From: Shouchella rhizosphaerae
GTDB lineage: Bacteria; Bacillota; Bacilli; Bacillales; Bacillaceae_D
Direction of reading: 5' to 3'
NCBI RefSeq assembly: GCF_900142675.1
Contig: NZ_FRBS01000002.1
Span: 248,001-312,000, forward strand
Length of the DNA stretch: 64,000 nucleotides
Position numbers and translations under genes: made by a program. Of the stretch, positions 19,468 to 30,639 are shown piece by piece (within the stretch, counting starts at the first letter, position 1; each line of letters opens with the position of its first letter). The notes below the pieces were generated by a model. That model made no database searches, had not been told where the DNA came from, and was given only the letters and a program-made list of their open reading frames with translations.

Positions 19468-19471
19468 CGCA

Positions 19472-19504
19472 CGACGACGGATGCGAGCGTTTGCCTACAG
19501 TCTG
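19472..19504 (-). repeat. Dispersed intergenic repeat, copy C
   Basis: On the minus strand these 33 bases match the repeats at 30488-30520 and 42558-42590 with about four differences each. The copy abuts the TetR terminator hairpin, separated by two bases, as the other good copies abut hairpins. Confidence 0.7.
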
Positions 19505-19506
19505 AT

Positions 19507-19535
19507 GCCGCCATCATAGACGTGGCGGCTTTTTA
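19507..19535. terminator. Terminator of the fatty-acid operon
   Basis: GCCGCC and GGCGGC arms with an 11-base loop are followed by five T. It lies 40 bases beyond the TetR stop. Confidence 0.75.
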
Positions 19536-19706
19536 CTCGTTCATTCGATTCTGCTCGATTTGCTCTATTCTTCTCCTATCCATAAGATTGGCGCTAGCAT
19601 TAACAGGGAAATATGTTTATAATGGGACGTATGATTTTAACTACGAATGGCTTACAATAAAAGTAGCGTGATTAAATTGGGTAAATGTGGAAAGGACGTG
19701 TAGACT

Positions 19707-20216
19707 TTGGTGGATTTGCAATCCTTGACAAAAGAAGAGTTGAACGAAATGTCAATGGTAGAAGCCGCTTTTATTGTAATGGCAAACAAGCGGCAGCCTT
19801 TTAACTTTTATGATCTCCTTGAAGAAGTCGCTAAGCTAAAAGGAATATCAGAAACAGAAATGGATGAGCGGATTTCATTCTTATATACAGATTTAAACCT
19901 GGACGGGCGCTTTTTAACGCTTGGCGATAACACGTGGGGTTTGCGCTCTTGGTATCCTCATGAACAAGCGGAAGAGGAAATTACACACTCTGCTAAACCA
20001 GCCAAACGTCGCAAATCAGGCGATGACGACGGGGAGGAAGAGTACGACCTTGTCGACGAGCTTGAAGAGGATGAGTTTGAAGACTTGGAAGATGAACTGG
20101 ACGAGTTGGCTGATGAAGAGGACCAGGATGGCGAACGGGATGACTATGACGAGAAAGATGATGCGCTGCCAGGATTTGACGAGGAAGACGGTCAAACGCT
20201 TGATGAGGAAGATTAA
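19707..20216 (+). CDS. rpoE: RNA polymerase delta subunit
   Basis: The 169-residue protein has a folded N-terminal domain (about 1-90, with [21 protein letters not shown]) and a disordered, extremely acidic C-terminal tail of Asp/Glu runs. Delta recycles RNA polymerase and increases sensitivity to initiating nucleotides in Firmicutes. The start is TTG at 19707 (GTG at 19710 is an alternative), about 10 bases after AAAGGA. It precedes pyrG as in B. subtilis. The pyrG leader begins 45 bases downstream. Confidence 0.94.
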
Positions 20217-20225
20217 TAGTAGAAC

Positions 20226-20350
20226 TTGACTTCTTGATCTGTTATCGGTAAAATCATTTTTGGGCTTCACATGAGCGTAGATAATGAACATGAATACAAA
20301 CAAAAGGGGCGCCCCAGCCATGCTGGGTGAGGTGCCGCTTTTGTTTTTTT
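20226..20350 (+). promoter_or_regulatory. pyrG promoter and CTP-sensing attenuator leader
   Basis: TTGACT (20226-20231) and TAAAAT (20249-20254) are 17 bases apart. Seven bases later the predicted transcript begins GGGCUUC at 20262. A terminator follows at 20301-20350, with an outer CAAAAG...CTTTTG stem, a CCCAGC/GCTGGG inner stem and eight T. In B. subtilis pyrG the transcript starts GGGC and extra G residues added under low CTP pair with a C-rich strand of the terminator. The C-rich GCGCCCC segment here fits that model. The hairpin also ends rpoE transcripts. Confidence 0.72.
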
Positions 20351-20389
20351 TATGATATAGCAAAACGGACAGAAGAGCAGACATCGTAA

Positions 20390-22027
<1,638 letters not shown>

Positions 22028-22063
22028 TCATCTCGTTGACCGTTGGTGAGCGAGGAAATGGCT

Positions 22064-22089
22064 GACATATACGAGAGTGTTTGTCTACA
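22064..22089 (-). repeat. Degenerate repeat copy B next to the pyrG terminator
   Basis: On the minus strand TGTAGACAAAC is followed by sequence loosely like the repeat family (CTC, CG, AT in order). It directly follows the pyrG/ywjG terminator hairpin when read on that strand, as other copies do. The similarity is partial. Confidence 0.35.
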
Positions 22090-22093
22090 ATAG

Positions 22094-22127
22094 GAGGATT
22101 GGCCATGCGGCCAATCCTCTTTTTTTA
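22094..22127. terminator. Terminator between pyrG and ywjG
   Basis: GAGGATTGGCC and GGCCAATCCTC form a perfect 11-bp stem with a four-base loop and are followed by eight T. Confidence 0.93.
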
Positions 22128-22140
22128 TGGAATGCGCGAG

Positions 22141-22659
22141 TCAGCAGTATTCTTCAAGAATGTCATGGATAACAAACTTTAGCCCATGGTAGACGTAAAG
22201 GCCCGCAATGACCCCTGGATGACCGATACGTTTTCCCGTTTCATCAGGAACGAGCCCCCCTTTAACACCCGTATCAAGAAACAAATGAGGCGGAGCAAGG
22301 CTTGCTGTGCTGGAGGCGTGGCGTGAGGAAACGACAACAGCGGCTATTCCAGCTTGTTCGCAGGCTTTGAGAGCTGCTTGCACACCCTTATGGTTGAGGC
22401 TTGGCGCAAACAGCAGACACCGATCTTGTCCAGACAGCGTGCCTTCTTTAGGGAAAGGAGCGGCCCCGGGCATCGATTCATATCCTGTAAAAGCAGCCAA
22501 TTCGATTGCTTCCATTTCCGCAAACCCCTTTATATAAACGTTCCCTTGTGCGATAATGGCTTGTGCAAGCAGGCGCCCGGCGTCTTCAAGGTGCTCCTCT
22601 TGCGTTTCATTGATTGATTTGATTAAGCCGAAAAGCTGTGTGGAGAATATTTTCAGCAT
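22141..22659 (-). CDS. ywjG: DUF2529 family protein (YwjG)
   Basis: The 172-residue protein has a sugar-isomerase-like alternation of helices and strands. It is named from sequence resemblance and from its position between pyrG and spo0F, where B. subtilis has ywjG in the same opposite orientation. AGGAGG precedes the ATG. Function unknown; DUF2529 is related in fold to SIS domains, which is an inference from the family, not seen in a motif. Confidence 0.83.
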   Translation of the reverse strand: MLKIFSTQLFGLIKSINETQEEHLEDAGRLLAQAIIAQGNVYIKGFAEMEAIELAAFTGYESMPGAAPFPKEGTLSGQDRCLLFAPSLNHKGVQAALKACEQAGIAAVVVSSRHASSTASLAPPHLFLDTGVKGGLVPDETGKRIGHPGVIAGLYVYHGLKFVIHDILEEYC

Positions 22660-22743
22660 GAAAGCCTCCTAATTTTAGAGCATACGTTGTTCGTGCTTTT
22701 GTTTTCATTTTATTGACCAATTTCGCAGATTGCAAATAAATTA

Positions 22744-22772
22744 GAGGGAAAAGCGCGAAATAACGCGAATCA
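22744..22772 (+). promoter_or_regulatory. Possible sigma-H promoter of spo0F
   Basis: GAGGGAAAA and GAAT separated by the expected distance resemble the sigma-H -35 and -10 elements. The start codon is about 50 bases downstream. In B. subtilis spo0F has a sigma-H promoter. The match is moderate. Confidence 0.4.
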
Positions 22773-22818
22773 TTAACAAAAAAGAAGAATTCTCAGAAAC
22801 CAATGAAGGGGGCATAGT

Positions 22819-23181
22819 ATGAGTCATAAAGTGCTTATAGTTGATGATCAATTCGGGATACGTGTGTTACTGACAGAAGTATTGCAAAAAGATGGATACG
22901 AAATGTTTCAAGCTGCGAGCGGGAAAGAAGCGTTGGCGATCCAAGAGGAAGAGGAAATCGACATTGTCTTGTTAGATATGAAAATTCCAGGAATGGACGG
23001 TATTGAAATTTTAAAGAAACTAAAAGAAAAGCAACCAGGGATTAAAGTCATTATGATGACAGCATATGGTGAACTAAATTTAGTAAACGAAGCGATGGAT
23101 CATGGCGCGGTGAGCTACATGGCTAAACCATTTGACATTCAAGAAGTCCGGGCAACGATTCGGGACAATCTTCAAGCCTAG
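22819..23181 (+). CDS. spo0F: Sporulation phosphorelay response regulator
   Basis: The 120-residue single-domain receiver takes phosphate from sporulation kinases and passes it to Spo0B. The acidic pocket is VDDQ near the N-terminus, the phosphorylated Asp lies in [11 protein letters not shown] near residue 54, and the Thr and Lys are in MMTAYGE and AKPFD. No output domain is present, as expected. The gene starts after AAGGGGG. Confidence 0.95.
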   Translation: MSHKVLIVDDQFGIRVLLTEVLQKDGYEMFQAASGKEALAIQEEEEIDIVLLDMKIPGMDGIEILKKLKEKQPGIKVIMMTAYGELNLVNEAMDHGAVSYMAKPFDIQEVRATIRDNLQA

Positions 23182-23252
23182 GAACGTTTGTATTGGTATC
23201 GCTTACTTTTAAAAACCATTTCTTTCTTAAGTCAATTTTAAAGAACTTATGC

Positions 23253-23258
23253 TATAAT
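23253..23258 (+). promoter_or_regulatory. Extended -10 promoter of fbaA with a long leader
   Basis: TGC followed by TATAAT forms an extended -10 element; no clear -35 is present. The mRNA would have a leader of about 150 bases up to 23415, containing TGGCC/GGCCA and CTTCTTCC/GGAAGAGG inverted repeats. Confidence 0.6.
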
Positions 23259-23415
23259 GGAGGCGACCTAAGGATTGCGGCATAGGCGTGGGCTTGATTT
23301 TGGCCCGTTTTTATTGGCCAGAATACATAACTTCTTCCGGAAGAGGTTAGCTTAGAAAGAGAATGCTTTATATGATTTGACCACCCCTATGCAGACGAAT
23401 TTAAGGAGGACAACC

Positions 23416-24279
23416 ATGCCTTTAGTATCTATGAAAGAAATGCTGAACAAAGCAAAAGCAGAAAAGTATGCGGTCGGGCAGTTTAATGTGAACAACCTAG
23501 AATTTACGCAAGCGATTTTGCAGGCGGCAGAAGAGGAAAAATCACCAGTCATTCTTGGTGTATCTGAAGGGGCTGCTCGTTACATGGGCGGTTTTAAAAC
23601 TGTCGTTGGATTGGCGAAGAATTTAATGGAAGAATACAACGTAACCGTGCCTGTTGCTATTCACCTTGACCACGGTTCAAGCTTTGAAAAATGCGTGGAA
23701 GCGATTCATGCTGGCTTTACGTCTGTCATGATCGATGGTTCTCATTACCCATTGGAAGAAAATATCGCCCTTACGCAAAAAGTAGTGGACGTTGCCCACG
23801 CCCTTGGCGTATCGGTTGAAGCAGAACTTGGCCGAATTGGCGGCCAGGAAGATGACTTGGTTGTCGACGATGCAGAAGCTGCTTATGCCATTCCAGAAGA
23901 GTGTAAAGAGCTTGTTGAAGCAACAGGCGTAGATTGCTTCGCGCCTGCACTTGGCTCTGTCCACGGCCCTTACAAAGGCGAACCAAACCTTGGATTTGAC
24001 CATATGAAGAAAATTGACAGCCTCGTTGGCATTCCTCTTGTCCTTCACGGCGGCACAGGCATTCCAACAAAAGACATTCAAAAGGCGATTGAGTTTGGCC
24101 ACGCCAAAATCAACGTGAACACGGAAAACCAAATCGCTTCTGCCAACGCAGTCCGGGAAACGCTTGACGCCAAACCGGAACTGTATGATCCGCGTAAATA
24201 CCTTGGCCCAGCTAGGGACGCCATTAAAGCAACGGTCATTGGCAAGATGAGAGAATTTGGTTCTTCGAACAAAGCGTAA
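23416..24279 (+). CDS. fbaA: Fructose-bisphosphate aldolase, class II
   Basis: The 287-residue zinc aldolase interconverts fructose-1,6-bisphosphate and the two triose phosphates. Zinc and substrate motifs are [26 protein letters not shown] and KINVNTENQ. The start is the ATG after AAGGAGG at 23416; the frame is open upstream but without a ribosome site. It precedes tal, though a terminator separates them. It works both in glycolysis and, with glpX nearby, in gluconeogenesis. Confidence 0.96.
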   Translation: MPLVSMKEMLNKAKAEKYAVGQFNVNNLEFTQAILQAAEEEKSPVILGVSEGAARYMGGFKTVVGLAKNLMEEYNVTVPVAIHLDHGSSFEKCVEAIHAGFTSVMIDGSHYPLEENIALTQKVVDVAHALGVSVEAELGRIGGQEDDLVVDDAEAAYAIPEECKELVEATGVDCFAPALGSVHGPYKGEPNLGFDHMKKIDSLVGIPLVLHGGTGIPTKDIQKAIEFGHAKINVNTENQIASANAVRETLDAKPELYDPRKYLGPARDAIKATVIGKMREFGSSNKA

Positions 24280-24287
24280 ACAATTCG

Positions 24288-24318
24288 AATAAAAGCAGTC
24301 GCAGGGACTGCTTTTATT
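24288..24318 (+). terminator. Terminator of fbaA
   Basis: AATAAAAGCAGTC and GACTGCTTTTATT form a 13-bp stem with a five-base loop. The right arm itself supplies the T-rich end. Confidence 0.88.
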
Positions 24319-24425
24319 CTCATTTTTGATTGTAACCGTTTTTTTTTATTATGACCCGGCCAAATCATCCACTACTTAGCACATAAAATGAGTATGATTG
24401 CTTTTAATAAGGAGGCTTTACCAAG

Positions 24426-25076
24426 ATGAAATTCTTCGTAGATACAGCAAATATAAATGAAATTAAGGAAGCAAATGAACTTGGTATTTTAGATGGAGTA
24501 ACGACCAACCCTTCACTTGTCGCAAAGGAAGGCGTTGATTTCCATGAGCGCATTGCCGAAATTGCAAAGCTCGTTCCAGGAAGCGTTAGCGCAGAAGTCA
24601 TCTCCTTGGATGCGGAAGGCATGATTGAAGAAGGGAAAACGCTTGCCGCCATTTCAGAAAATATTACGGTTAAAGTGCCGATGACAGTGGACGGCTTAAA
24701 GGCGGTAAAAGCATTTGCTGAACTAGGCATTAAAACGAATGTAACGTTGATTTTTTCAGTGCCACAAGCTTTGCTTGCAGCCCGTGCTGGCGCTACATAC
24801 GTTTCGCCATTTTTAGGGCGTTTAGACGACATCGGCCACGATGGGTTGCAGTTAATCTCTGATATTGCTGACATCTTTTCAACTCACGGGCTGCCAACGC
24901 AAATTATTGCTGCATCTGTTCGCCACCCTGTCCATGTGAGCGAAGCTGCAAAACGTGGTGCCCATATTGCGACTATTCCATTGAACGTCATTAAACAGTT
25001 GACAGGGCATCCCCTTACAGATAAAGGGATTGAAAAGTTTCTTGCGGATTGGAACAAAGAGAATGTCGAAAAATAA
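24426..25076 (+). CDS. tal: Transaldolase (TalC-like)
   Basis: The 216-residue Schiff-base aldolase belongs to the short transaldolase / fructose-6-phosphate aldolase group. VDTANINEI and GVTTNPSL open the barrel, the catalytic Lys lies in NITVKVPMT, and THVTLIFS-like TNVTLIF and [13 protein letters not shown] follow. AAGGAGG precedes the ATG. It sits between fbaA and murAB as ywjH does in B. subtilis. Transaldolase activity is preferred from that orthology. Confidence 0.93.
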   Translation: MKFFVDTANINEIKEANELGILDGVTTNPSLVAKEGVDFHERIAEIAKLVPGSVSAEVISLDAEGMIEEGKTLAAISENITVKVPMTVDGLKAVKAFAELGIKTNVTLIFSVPQALLAARAGATYVSPFLGRLDDIGHDGLQLISDIADIFSTHGLPTQIIAASVRHPVHVSEAAKRGAHIATIPLNVIKQLTGHPLTDKGIEKFLADWNKENVEK

Positions 25077-25160
25077 GGAAACTCGTACTTTTTTAGCGGA
25101 CTCTGGCTATACTGGATAAAGATATGCGCGTTTGATCCAGTGAAAAAGGAAGGGATTGCA

Positions 25161-26447
25161 ATGCAAAAGCTTTTGATTGAAGGCGGCCATACATTAGAAG
25201 GCACGGTGTCGATCAGCGGTGCTAAAAACAGCGCTGTAGCCCTTATACCTGCGGCGATATTGGCAGACAGCGCGGTTGTCATTGATAACTTACCGGTCAT
25301 TTCAGATGTAGACTTATTGGCAGAGCTTCTTCGCGAAATTGGCGGGGACGTTGATTTAGGCAATCAAACAATGACCATACATCCAGAAAAGATGGTAGCG
25401 ATGCCGCTTCCTAATGGCAGAGTAAAAAAGCTGCGAGCTTCGTATTACTTAATGGGTGCGATGCTCGGCAAATTCAAAAAAGCCGTTATTGGCTTACCGG
25501 GCGGTTGCAATTTAGGCCCGAGGCCGATTGACCAGCACATTAAAGGATTTGAGGCGCTTGGCGCACAAGTAACGAATGAGCAAGGCGCGATTTATTTGCG
25601 TGCTAATGAGCTTCGAGGCGCAAAAATTTATTTGGACGTCGTCAGCGTGGGGGCGACGATTAACATTATGCTTGCCGCCGTTCGGGCGAAGGGCCGAACG
25701 ATCATTGAAAACGCGGCAAAGGAACCGGAAATTATTGATGTGGCGACGCTGCTTACGAGTATGGGAGCGAAAATAAAAGGGGCAGGGACCAATGTGATTC
25801 GAATTGACGGTGTCGATCATTTGCAAGGATGCCGCCACTCGATCATTCCTGACCGGATTGAAGCAGGGACGTACATGATTATGGCGGCGGCCATGGGCCG
25901 GCGTGTCCACATTGACAATGTGATCCCGACGCATCTTGAGTCGGTTACGGCTAAATTGCGGGAAATGGGAACGACTGTCGAAGAGTATGATGACCAGTTG
26001 ATCATTAGCGGTATGGATCCAAAAAAAGGTGTTGATATAAAAACACTTGTATATCCAGGCTTTCCGACTGATTTGCAGCAGCCATTTACAAGCTTGTTAA
26101 CGAGCGCAGAAGGCACAAGCATTGTAACAGATACCATTTACGACGCCCGTTTTAAGCATGTCGATGAACTAAGACGCATGGGGGCAAGTGTTAAAGTGGA
26201 AGGGCGTTCTTCGATTGTGAATGGCAAGTCGTCTTTGCAAGGGGCGAAAGTCAAGGCAAGCGACTTGCGTGCCGGAGCGGCATTAGTCATTGCCGGATTA
26301 ATGGCTGAAGGCATTACTGAAGTATCAGGACTTGAACATATTGACCGAGGTTATGAACATCTCGAAACGAAGTTGACAAGACTAGGCGCGAAAGTATGGC
26401 GGGAAGAGCTGACAGAGGAAGAGCTTGAGCAAGTGAAGCAATCATAA
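25161..26447 (+). CDS. murAB: UDP-N-acetylglucosamine 1-carboxyvinyltransferase (MurAB)
   Basis: This 428-residue enzyme adds enolpyruvate to UDP-GlcNAc, the first committed step of peptidoglycan synthesis and the target of fosfomycin. The active Cys is C116 in [15 protein letters not shown]. The start is ATG at 25161 after GGAAGG; the upstream GTG seven codons earlier has no ribosome site. It is one of two MurA paralogues in the window; its place between tal and glpX identifies it with MurAB (MurZ). Confidence 0.95.
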   Translation: MQKLLIEGGHTLEGTVSISGAKNSAVALIPAAILADSAVVIDNLPVISDVDLLAELLREIGGDVDLGNQTMTIHPEKMVAMPLPNGRVKKLRASYYLMGAMLGKFKKAVIGLPGGCNLGPRPIDQHIKGFEALGAQVTNEQGAIYLRANELRGAKIYLDVVSVGATINIMLAAVRAKGRTIIENAAKEPEIIDVATLLTSMGAKIKGAGTNVIRIDGVDHLQGCRHSIIPDRIEAGTYMIMAAAMGRRVHIDNVIPTHLESVTAKLREMGTTVEEYDDQLIISGMDPKKGVDIKTLVYPGFPTDLQQPFTSLLTSAEGTSIVTDTIYDARFKHVDELRRMGASVKVEGRSSIVNGKSSLQGAKVKASDLRAGAALVIAGLMAEGITEVSGLEHIDRGYEHLETKLTRLGAKVWREELTEEELEQVKQS

Positions 26448-26479
26448 CGATTTTTGCTCGAAATGTGGAGGGAGATAGA

Positions 26480-27445
26480 GTGGAACGTAGTTTATCAATG
26501 GAGCTTGTCCGAGTAACTGAAGCAGCAGCGCTAGCTTCTGGGCGTTGGATGGGCCTTGGCAATAAGGAAGAAGCGGACCGTGCGGCTACGGAAGCGATGC
26601 GCGATGTGTTTGACACGATCCCGATGAAAGGGACAGTCGTAATTGGGGAAGGGGAAATGGACGAGGCGCCGATGCTTTATATTGGCGAAAAGCTCGGCAA
26701 TGGCTATGGCCCACGTGTGGACGTGGCCGTCGATCCTTTAGAAGGGACAAACATTGTCGCATACGGGCAATGGAACGCACTGGCTGTTCTTGCAGTTGCT
26801 GACCACGGCCATTTGCTTCATGCGCCTGACATGTATATGGACAAGCTTGCAGTAGGACCAGAGGCTGTGGGGAATGTCGATATCGATGCTCCAGTCATCG
26901 ATAATTTAAAGGCGGTAGCCAAAGCTAAGAACAAAGACGTAGAAGACCTTGTCGTCGTCATTTTAAACCGCAAGCGCCACGAAAAGCTCATTCATGAAGT
27001 GCGCGAAGCAGGGGCCCGCATTAAATTGTTGCCTGACGGAGATGTGGCAGCTGCTGTTAATACCGGTTTTGACGATACGGGCGTCGATTTGCTAATGGGT
27101 TCTGGCGGCGCCCCTGAAGGTGTCCTTGCAGCGGCAGGGTTGAAATGCCTTGGCGGTGATTTTCAAGGAAGGCTCTTGCCCCAATCGGATGGAGAACTTG
27201 AGCGCTGCAAACAAATGGGCATTGAGGATACAAGCAAGCTGTTTCGCATGGAAGACTTGGTGAGCGGCGATGATTGCATATTTGCGGCAACGGGTGTAAC
27301 AGACGGTGAATTGCTGACAGGTGTACGCTACAAAGGCACAAAAGCGATTACACAGTCGTTAGTCATGCGAGCAAAATCAGGAACTGTACGCTTCGTTGAC
27401 GGTACTCATAGCATGAAAAAGAAGCCAAAACTCGTCATTCGCTAA
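26480..27445 (+). CDS. glpX: Fructose-1,6-bisphosphatase class II
   Basis: The 321-residue metal-dependent phosphatase drives gluconeogenesis. Motifs include [28 protein letters not shown] (metal-binding Asp/Glu) and [10 protein letters not shown]. The start is GTG at 26480, just after GGAGGGAGATAGA, giving MERSLSMEL as in YwjI of B. subtilis; the GTG five codons upstream overlaps the ribosome site. A terminator follows. Confidence 0.95.
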   Translation: MERSLSMELVRVTEAAALASGRWMGLGNKEEADRAATEAMRDVFDTIPMKGTVVIGEGEMDEAPMLYIGEKLGNGYGPRVDVAVDPLEGTNIVAYGQWNALAVLAVADHGHLLHAPDMYMDKLAVGPEAVGNVDIDAPVIDNLKAVAKAKNKDVEDLVVVILNRKRHEKLIHEVREAGARIKLLPDGDVAAAVNTGFDDTGVDLLMGSGGAPEGVLAAAGLKCLGGDFQGRLLPQSDGELERCKQMGIEDTSKLFRMEDLVSGDDCIFAATGVTDGELLTGVRYKGTKAITQSLVMRAKSGTVRFVDGTHSMKKKPKLVIR

Positions 27446-27451
27446 CAATAT

Positions 27452-27482
27452 AAAAGGGAAGGGCGCGATTCTTCCCTTTTTT
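27452..27482 (+). terminator. Terminator of glpX
   Basis: AAAAGGGAAG and CTTCCCTTTT arms with a nine-base loop end in a T run. It separates murAB-glpX from rho. Confidence 0.88.
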
Positions 27483-27665
27483 GATTGATTATTTTCAGCA
27501 ACTATGGTTAAAATAGGATTTAGCAAGCCTTTATCCCTTCTTGTTTAAGATGTACTCTCCATAGACCTTCCTTATGTTTATCCAATCGTAGTGGAATTTA
27601 AAAACAGCATTATAGGCGGGCGCTTTCTGCCTTATTTTATTTACAAAAAAGTGTGGTGGCCTTAT

Positions 27666-28934
27666 ATGAGCTTAAATATTGCTGATTTAGAGAGCATGAC
27701 ATTGAAAGAATTATATGAACACGCAAAAGCGTTTAAAGTCTCTTATTACAGCAAACTAACAAAACGAGAATTAATTTTTGCTATTTTAAAAGGGCAAGCA
27801 GAACAAGATGGGCTTTTGTTTATGGAAGGTGTCCTTGAAATTATCCAAAGCGAAGGTTTTGGTTTCTTGCGCCCAATCAATTATTTGCCAAGCACAGAAG
27901 ACATTTATATTTCTGCTTCGCAAATCCGCCGGTTTGACTTGCGTAATGGCGACAAAGTTTCTGGCAAGGTCAGACCTCCAAAGGACAATGAGCGCTACCA
28001 TGGCTTGCTCCATGTTGAGGCGGTCAATGGTGAAGCTCCAGAGACATCCCGTGAACGTCCCCATTTCCCTGCGCTGACACCTCTTTATCCTGAACAAAAA
28101 ATTGATCTTGAGTCAAAGCCGGGACGAATTTCTTCACGCATTATTGATATGGTTTCGCCAGTCGGATTTGGCCAACGTGGCCTCATTGTCGCCCCGCCAA
28201 AAGCAGGCAAAACCTCTCTAATGAAAGAAGTCGCAAATAGCATTGCCGAAAAGCATCCCCATGTGGAACTAATTGTATTGCTAATTGATGAGCGCCCTGA
28301 AGAAGTAACCGATATGGAACGCTCCATTGATGGTGAAGTGGTCAGTTCGACGTTTGATGAAGTCCCAGAAAACCATATTAAAGTAGCGGAGCTTGTCCTA
28401 GAACGGGCAATGCGCTTAGTCGAACATAAAAAAGATGTGGTTATTCTCATGGACTCGATTACTCGGTTGGCACGGGCCTACAACCTTGTCATCCCACCGA
28501 GCGGTCGCACACTCTCAGGTGGCATAGACCCTGCCGCGTTTCACCGTCCGAAGCGCTTCTTTGGCGCAGCACGCAATATTGAGGAAGGCGGCAGCCTGAC
28601 GATACTAGCGACTGCCCTTGTTGAAACGGGTTCACGGATGGACGATGTCATTTATGAAGAATTTAAAGGGACGGGCAATATGGAATTGCATCTTGACCGC
28701 CGCCTAGCTGAACGCCGGATCTTCCCGGCTATTGACATCCGCCGTTCAGGAACGCGGAAAGAAGAGCTGTTAATGCCGAAATCGCAGTTGGACAAATTAT
28801 GGACGATCCGTAAAACAATGAATGAGTCTGCTGATTTTACAGACCAGTTTATCCGCCGCGTTAAAGAAACAAAAACAAATATTGAGTTCTTTGAAGCAAT
28901 GGAATCGGAAATGGCAGGAAAAAAGCGGAATTGA
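27666..28934 (+). CDS. rho: Transcription termination factor Rho
   Basis: The 422-residue hexameric RNA helicase ends transcription at untranslated RNA. The N-terminal RNA-binding domain has GFGFLRP and [12 protein letters not shown]; the ATPase core has the Walker A loop [21 protein letters not shown] and the Q/R-loop regions. The ATG at 27666 is preceded only by GTGGTGG, a weak ribosome site; upstream in-frame codons have none better. About 180 untranslated bases precede it. No terminator is seen before rpmE, which has its own promoter. Confidence 0.95.
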   Translation: MSLNIADLESMTLKELYEHAKAFKVSYYSKLTKRELIFAILKGQAEQDGLLFMEGVLEIIQSEGFGFLRPINYLPSTEDIYISASQIRRFDLRNGDKVSGKVRPPKDNERYHGLLHVEAVNGEAPETSRERPHFPALTPLYPEQKIDLESKPGRISSRIIDMVSPVGFGQRGLIVAPPKAGKTSLMKEVANSIAEKHPHVELIVLLIDERPEEVTDMERSIDGEVVSSTFDEVPENHIKVAELVLERAMRLVEHKKDVVILMDSITRLARAYNLVIPPSGRTLSGGIDPAAFHRPKRFFGAARNIEEGGSLTILATALVETGSRMDDVIYEEFKGTGNMELHLDRRLAERRIFPAIDIRRSGTRKEELLMPKSQLDKLWTIRKTMNESADFTDQFIRRVKETKTNIEFFEAMESEMAGKKRN

Positions 28935-28951
28935 CTTGGACAAACTTTAGG

Positions 28952-28980
28952 TTGCAAACGGTCTGTTGACTTGATATAAT
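28952..28980 (+). promoter_or_regulatory. Sigma-A promoter of the L31 gene
   Basis: TTGCAA and TATAAT are 17 bases apart, 56 bases before the start codon. No Zur-type palindrome is visible around it. Confidence 0.8.
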
Positions 28981-29036
28981 TTCGATTATGTGAGAACTCT
29001 GTTTCGAAGAGATTCAGGGCAAAAGGAGATGAAATC

Positions 29037-29279
29037 ATGAAACCAGAAATCCATCCAACTTACCAAAAAGTTGTATTTATGGATACAAGCACGGGCTTTA
29101 AATTTTTGACTGGTTCGACTCGCGGTTCTAGCGAAACGATCGAATGGGAAGACGGCAATACGTATCCGTTGATTAAAGTCGAAATTTCTTCTGATTCCCA
29201 CCCATTCTATACAGGCAAACAAAAACTTGCCGATGCAGGTGGCCGTGTCGATCGCTTCAAAAAGAAATACAATCTTTAA
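29037..29279 (+). CDS. rpmEB: Ribosomal protein L31, zinc-free type B
   Basis: The 80-residue protein contains no cysteine and has WEDGNTYP and [12 protein letters not shown], the form of type B L31. The zinc-binding form would have CxxC pairs. It sits between rho and tdk, where B. subtilis keeps the zinc-binding rpmE and holds the type B copy elsewhere under Zur. Thus the housekeeping locus here has the zinc-independent form. AAAGGAGATGAA precedes the ATG. A terminator follows 20 bases after the stop. Confidence 0.94.
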   Translation: MKPEIHPTYQKVVFMDTSTGFKFLTGSTRGSSETIEWEDGNTYPLIKVEISSDSHPFYTGKQKLADAGGRVDRFKKKYNL

Positions 29280-29299
29280 TAGGAAAAATGCGTGATCAT

Positions 29300-29327
29300 C
29301 AGGCAAGAGTCTCTTGCCTGTTTTTTT
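29300..29327 (+). terminator. Terminator of rpmEB just before tdk
   Basis: CAGGCAAGA and TCTTGCCTG form a tight hairpin followed by seven T. The tdk ribosome site lies only a few bases later, so tdk transcription depends on readthrough or an unseen promoter. Confidence 0.88.
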
Positions 29328-29339
29328 ATGGAGGGGCTT

Positions 29340-29918
29340 ATGGCACAGCTTTTTTTTAAGTATGGCGCAATGAACAGCGGAAAGTCGATTGAGATTTTAA
29401 AAGTGGCCAACAATTACGAGGAACAAAAAAAGCCAGTTTTGATTTTTACATCAGGAATGGATACACGGGATGAAGTCGGTTATGTGTCGAGCCGCGTCGG
29501 CCTTCGCCGCCGGGCAGTGCCAATTTTCGATGACACCAATATTTTTGATTATGTTGAAAGCTGCCGACAAAAGCCGTACTGTGTATTAATCGATGAAGTG
29601 CAGTTTTTAACAAAAGCGCATGTCCTCCAACTGGCCAATATTGTTGATACTTTAGACATTCCGGTAATGGGATTTGGCTTAAAAAATGATTTTCGCAACG
29701 AGTTATTTGAAGGAAGCAAATACATGCTTCTGTACGCAGATAAAATTGAAGAAATGAAAACGATTTGCTGGTTTTGCCATAAAAAAGCAATCATGAATTT
29801 GCGTGTGGACGAGCAAGGCAAGCCGATTTATGACGGGGAACAAATTCAAATTGGCGGCAACGAAACGTATTATCCCGTTTGTCGCAAATGCCACCAACAC
29901 CCGCCTTTAACTGTATGA
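29340..29918 (+). CDS. tdk: Thymidine kinase
   Basis: The 192-residue TK1-type enzyme phosphorylates thymidine. The P-loop GAMNSGKS is at residues 9-16, the lid/active Glu region is IDEVQFL, and four zinc Cys are in CWFC and CRKC. The ATG at 29340 follows GGAGGGG; upstream codons in the same frame run through the terminator and are rejected. Confidence 0.95.
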   Translation: MAQLFFKYGAMNSGKSIEILKVANNYEEQKKPVLIFTSGMDTRDEVGYVSSRVGLRRRAVPIFDDTNIFDYVESCRQKPYCVLIDEVQFLTKAHVLQLANIVDTLDIPVMGFGLKNDFRNELFEGSKYMLLYADKIEEMKTICWFCHKKAIMNLRVDEQGKPIYDGEQIQIGGNETYYPVCRKCHQHPPLTV

Positions 29919-30033
29919 GATTATGCCCTAGATGAGCAAGATGTAAATCCACCTAAAAATGAATGTCTTTTTGTAGGCGTGGGACCCTAATGATGCACGC
30001 TTCTTTTTCGAAGCTGCACAAAGGGGGAGACGG

Positions 30034-30456
30034 ATGAAGTCGGCAACGGCAGGGATTGCAATCGCTCTTTTGCTCGCTGGATGTTCAAACGCCAATTTCA
30101 GCTCACAGCACATCCAGCATGACAAACATTACGGACAAGGTGCTTTTGGTCCAGGCCCACTTAATTTTGAGCATATGAAACATGAAACGTATGATCCGCG
30201 CCTAACGAATATTGGCACAAGCTATCGAGACGCAAGTGTGCCTCACCGTACGCTTGCCGACGATGCTGCGCAAGTGGAAGGCATTGTCGAAAGTCAAGGA
30301 TTTCGTTCTGGCGCCGCGATTGTCAACGGCGGTGATGTTTACGTAAAAGCGTACCCGTCACCATCCTGGAGCAAAGAACAAACGAGCAAGAGGATGGAGA
30401 AACTCAAACGTGCATTTGAGGCAGAAATCCCTCGCTATCAAGTCCATGTCCGTTAA
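30034..30456 (+). CDS. Sporulation-type lipoprotein, YhcN/YlaJ-like
   Basis: The 140-residue protein starts with a lipoprotein signal ending LLAGC (Cys at about residue 17). A His-rich spacer follows. The C-terminal region (about 70-140), with VEGIVESQGFRSGAAIVNGGDVYV in pieces, fits the YhcN/YlaJ spore lipoprotein domain, which also occurs in germination-related proteins. AAAGGGGGAG precedes the ATG. Function is inferred only from the family. It converges on the CoA-disulfide reductase gene. Confidence 0.72.
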   Translation: MKSATAGIAIALLLAGCSNANFSSQHIQHDKHYGQGAFGPGPLNFEHMKHETYDPRLTNIGTSYRDASVPHRTLADDAAQVEGIVESQGFRSGAAIVNGGDVYVKAYPSPSWSKEQTSKRMEKLKRAFEAEIPRYQVHVR

Positions 30457-30461
30457 AGAGG

Positions 30462-30486
30462 AGCGCAAAGCCATTGGCTTTGCGCT
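30462..30486. terminator. Hairpin after the lipoprotein gene
   Basis: AGCGCAAAGCC and GGCTTTGCGCT form a perfect 11-bp stem with a three-base loop. No T tract follows; instead repeat copy D begins directly after it. Confidence 0.6.
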
Positions 30487-30487
30487 T

Positions 30488-30632
30488 CAGCCTGTAGACA
30501 AACGCTCGCATACTTCGTCGTTTGCCTCACTCATATGCGTTGAAACGGTCGTTTCATGCGCAAGAAAACTCATGCGCAAGAAAACGGCTGCTCATGAACC
30601 CCCGTTCTATTCACATCTTCCCTCGGCTGCAC
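30488..30632 (+). repeat. Dispersed intergenic repeat, copy D (long form)
   Basis: The first 33 bases match copies C and E. The last 41 bases (30592-30632) match 42609-42649 with two differences. Between them lies about 53 bases absent from copy E, holding TGAAACG/CGTTTCA arms and two copies of CATGCGCAAGAAAA (30555 and 30571). The core GACAAACG...CGTTTGCC can itself fold. It lies in the gap between two converging genes. Confidence 0.8.
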
Positions 30633-30639
30633 ATAATTG

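Noticed and set aside
27591-27665. Upstream GTG start for rho
   Set aside because: The 25 extra residues do not resemble Rho and there is no ribosome site before the GTG.
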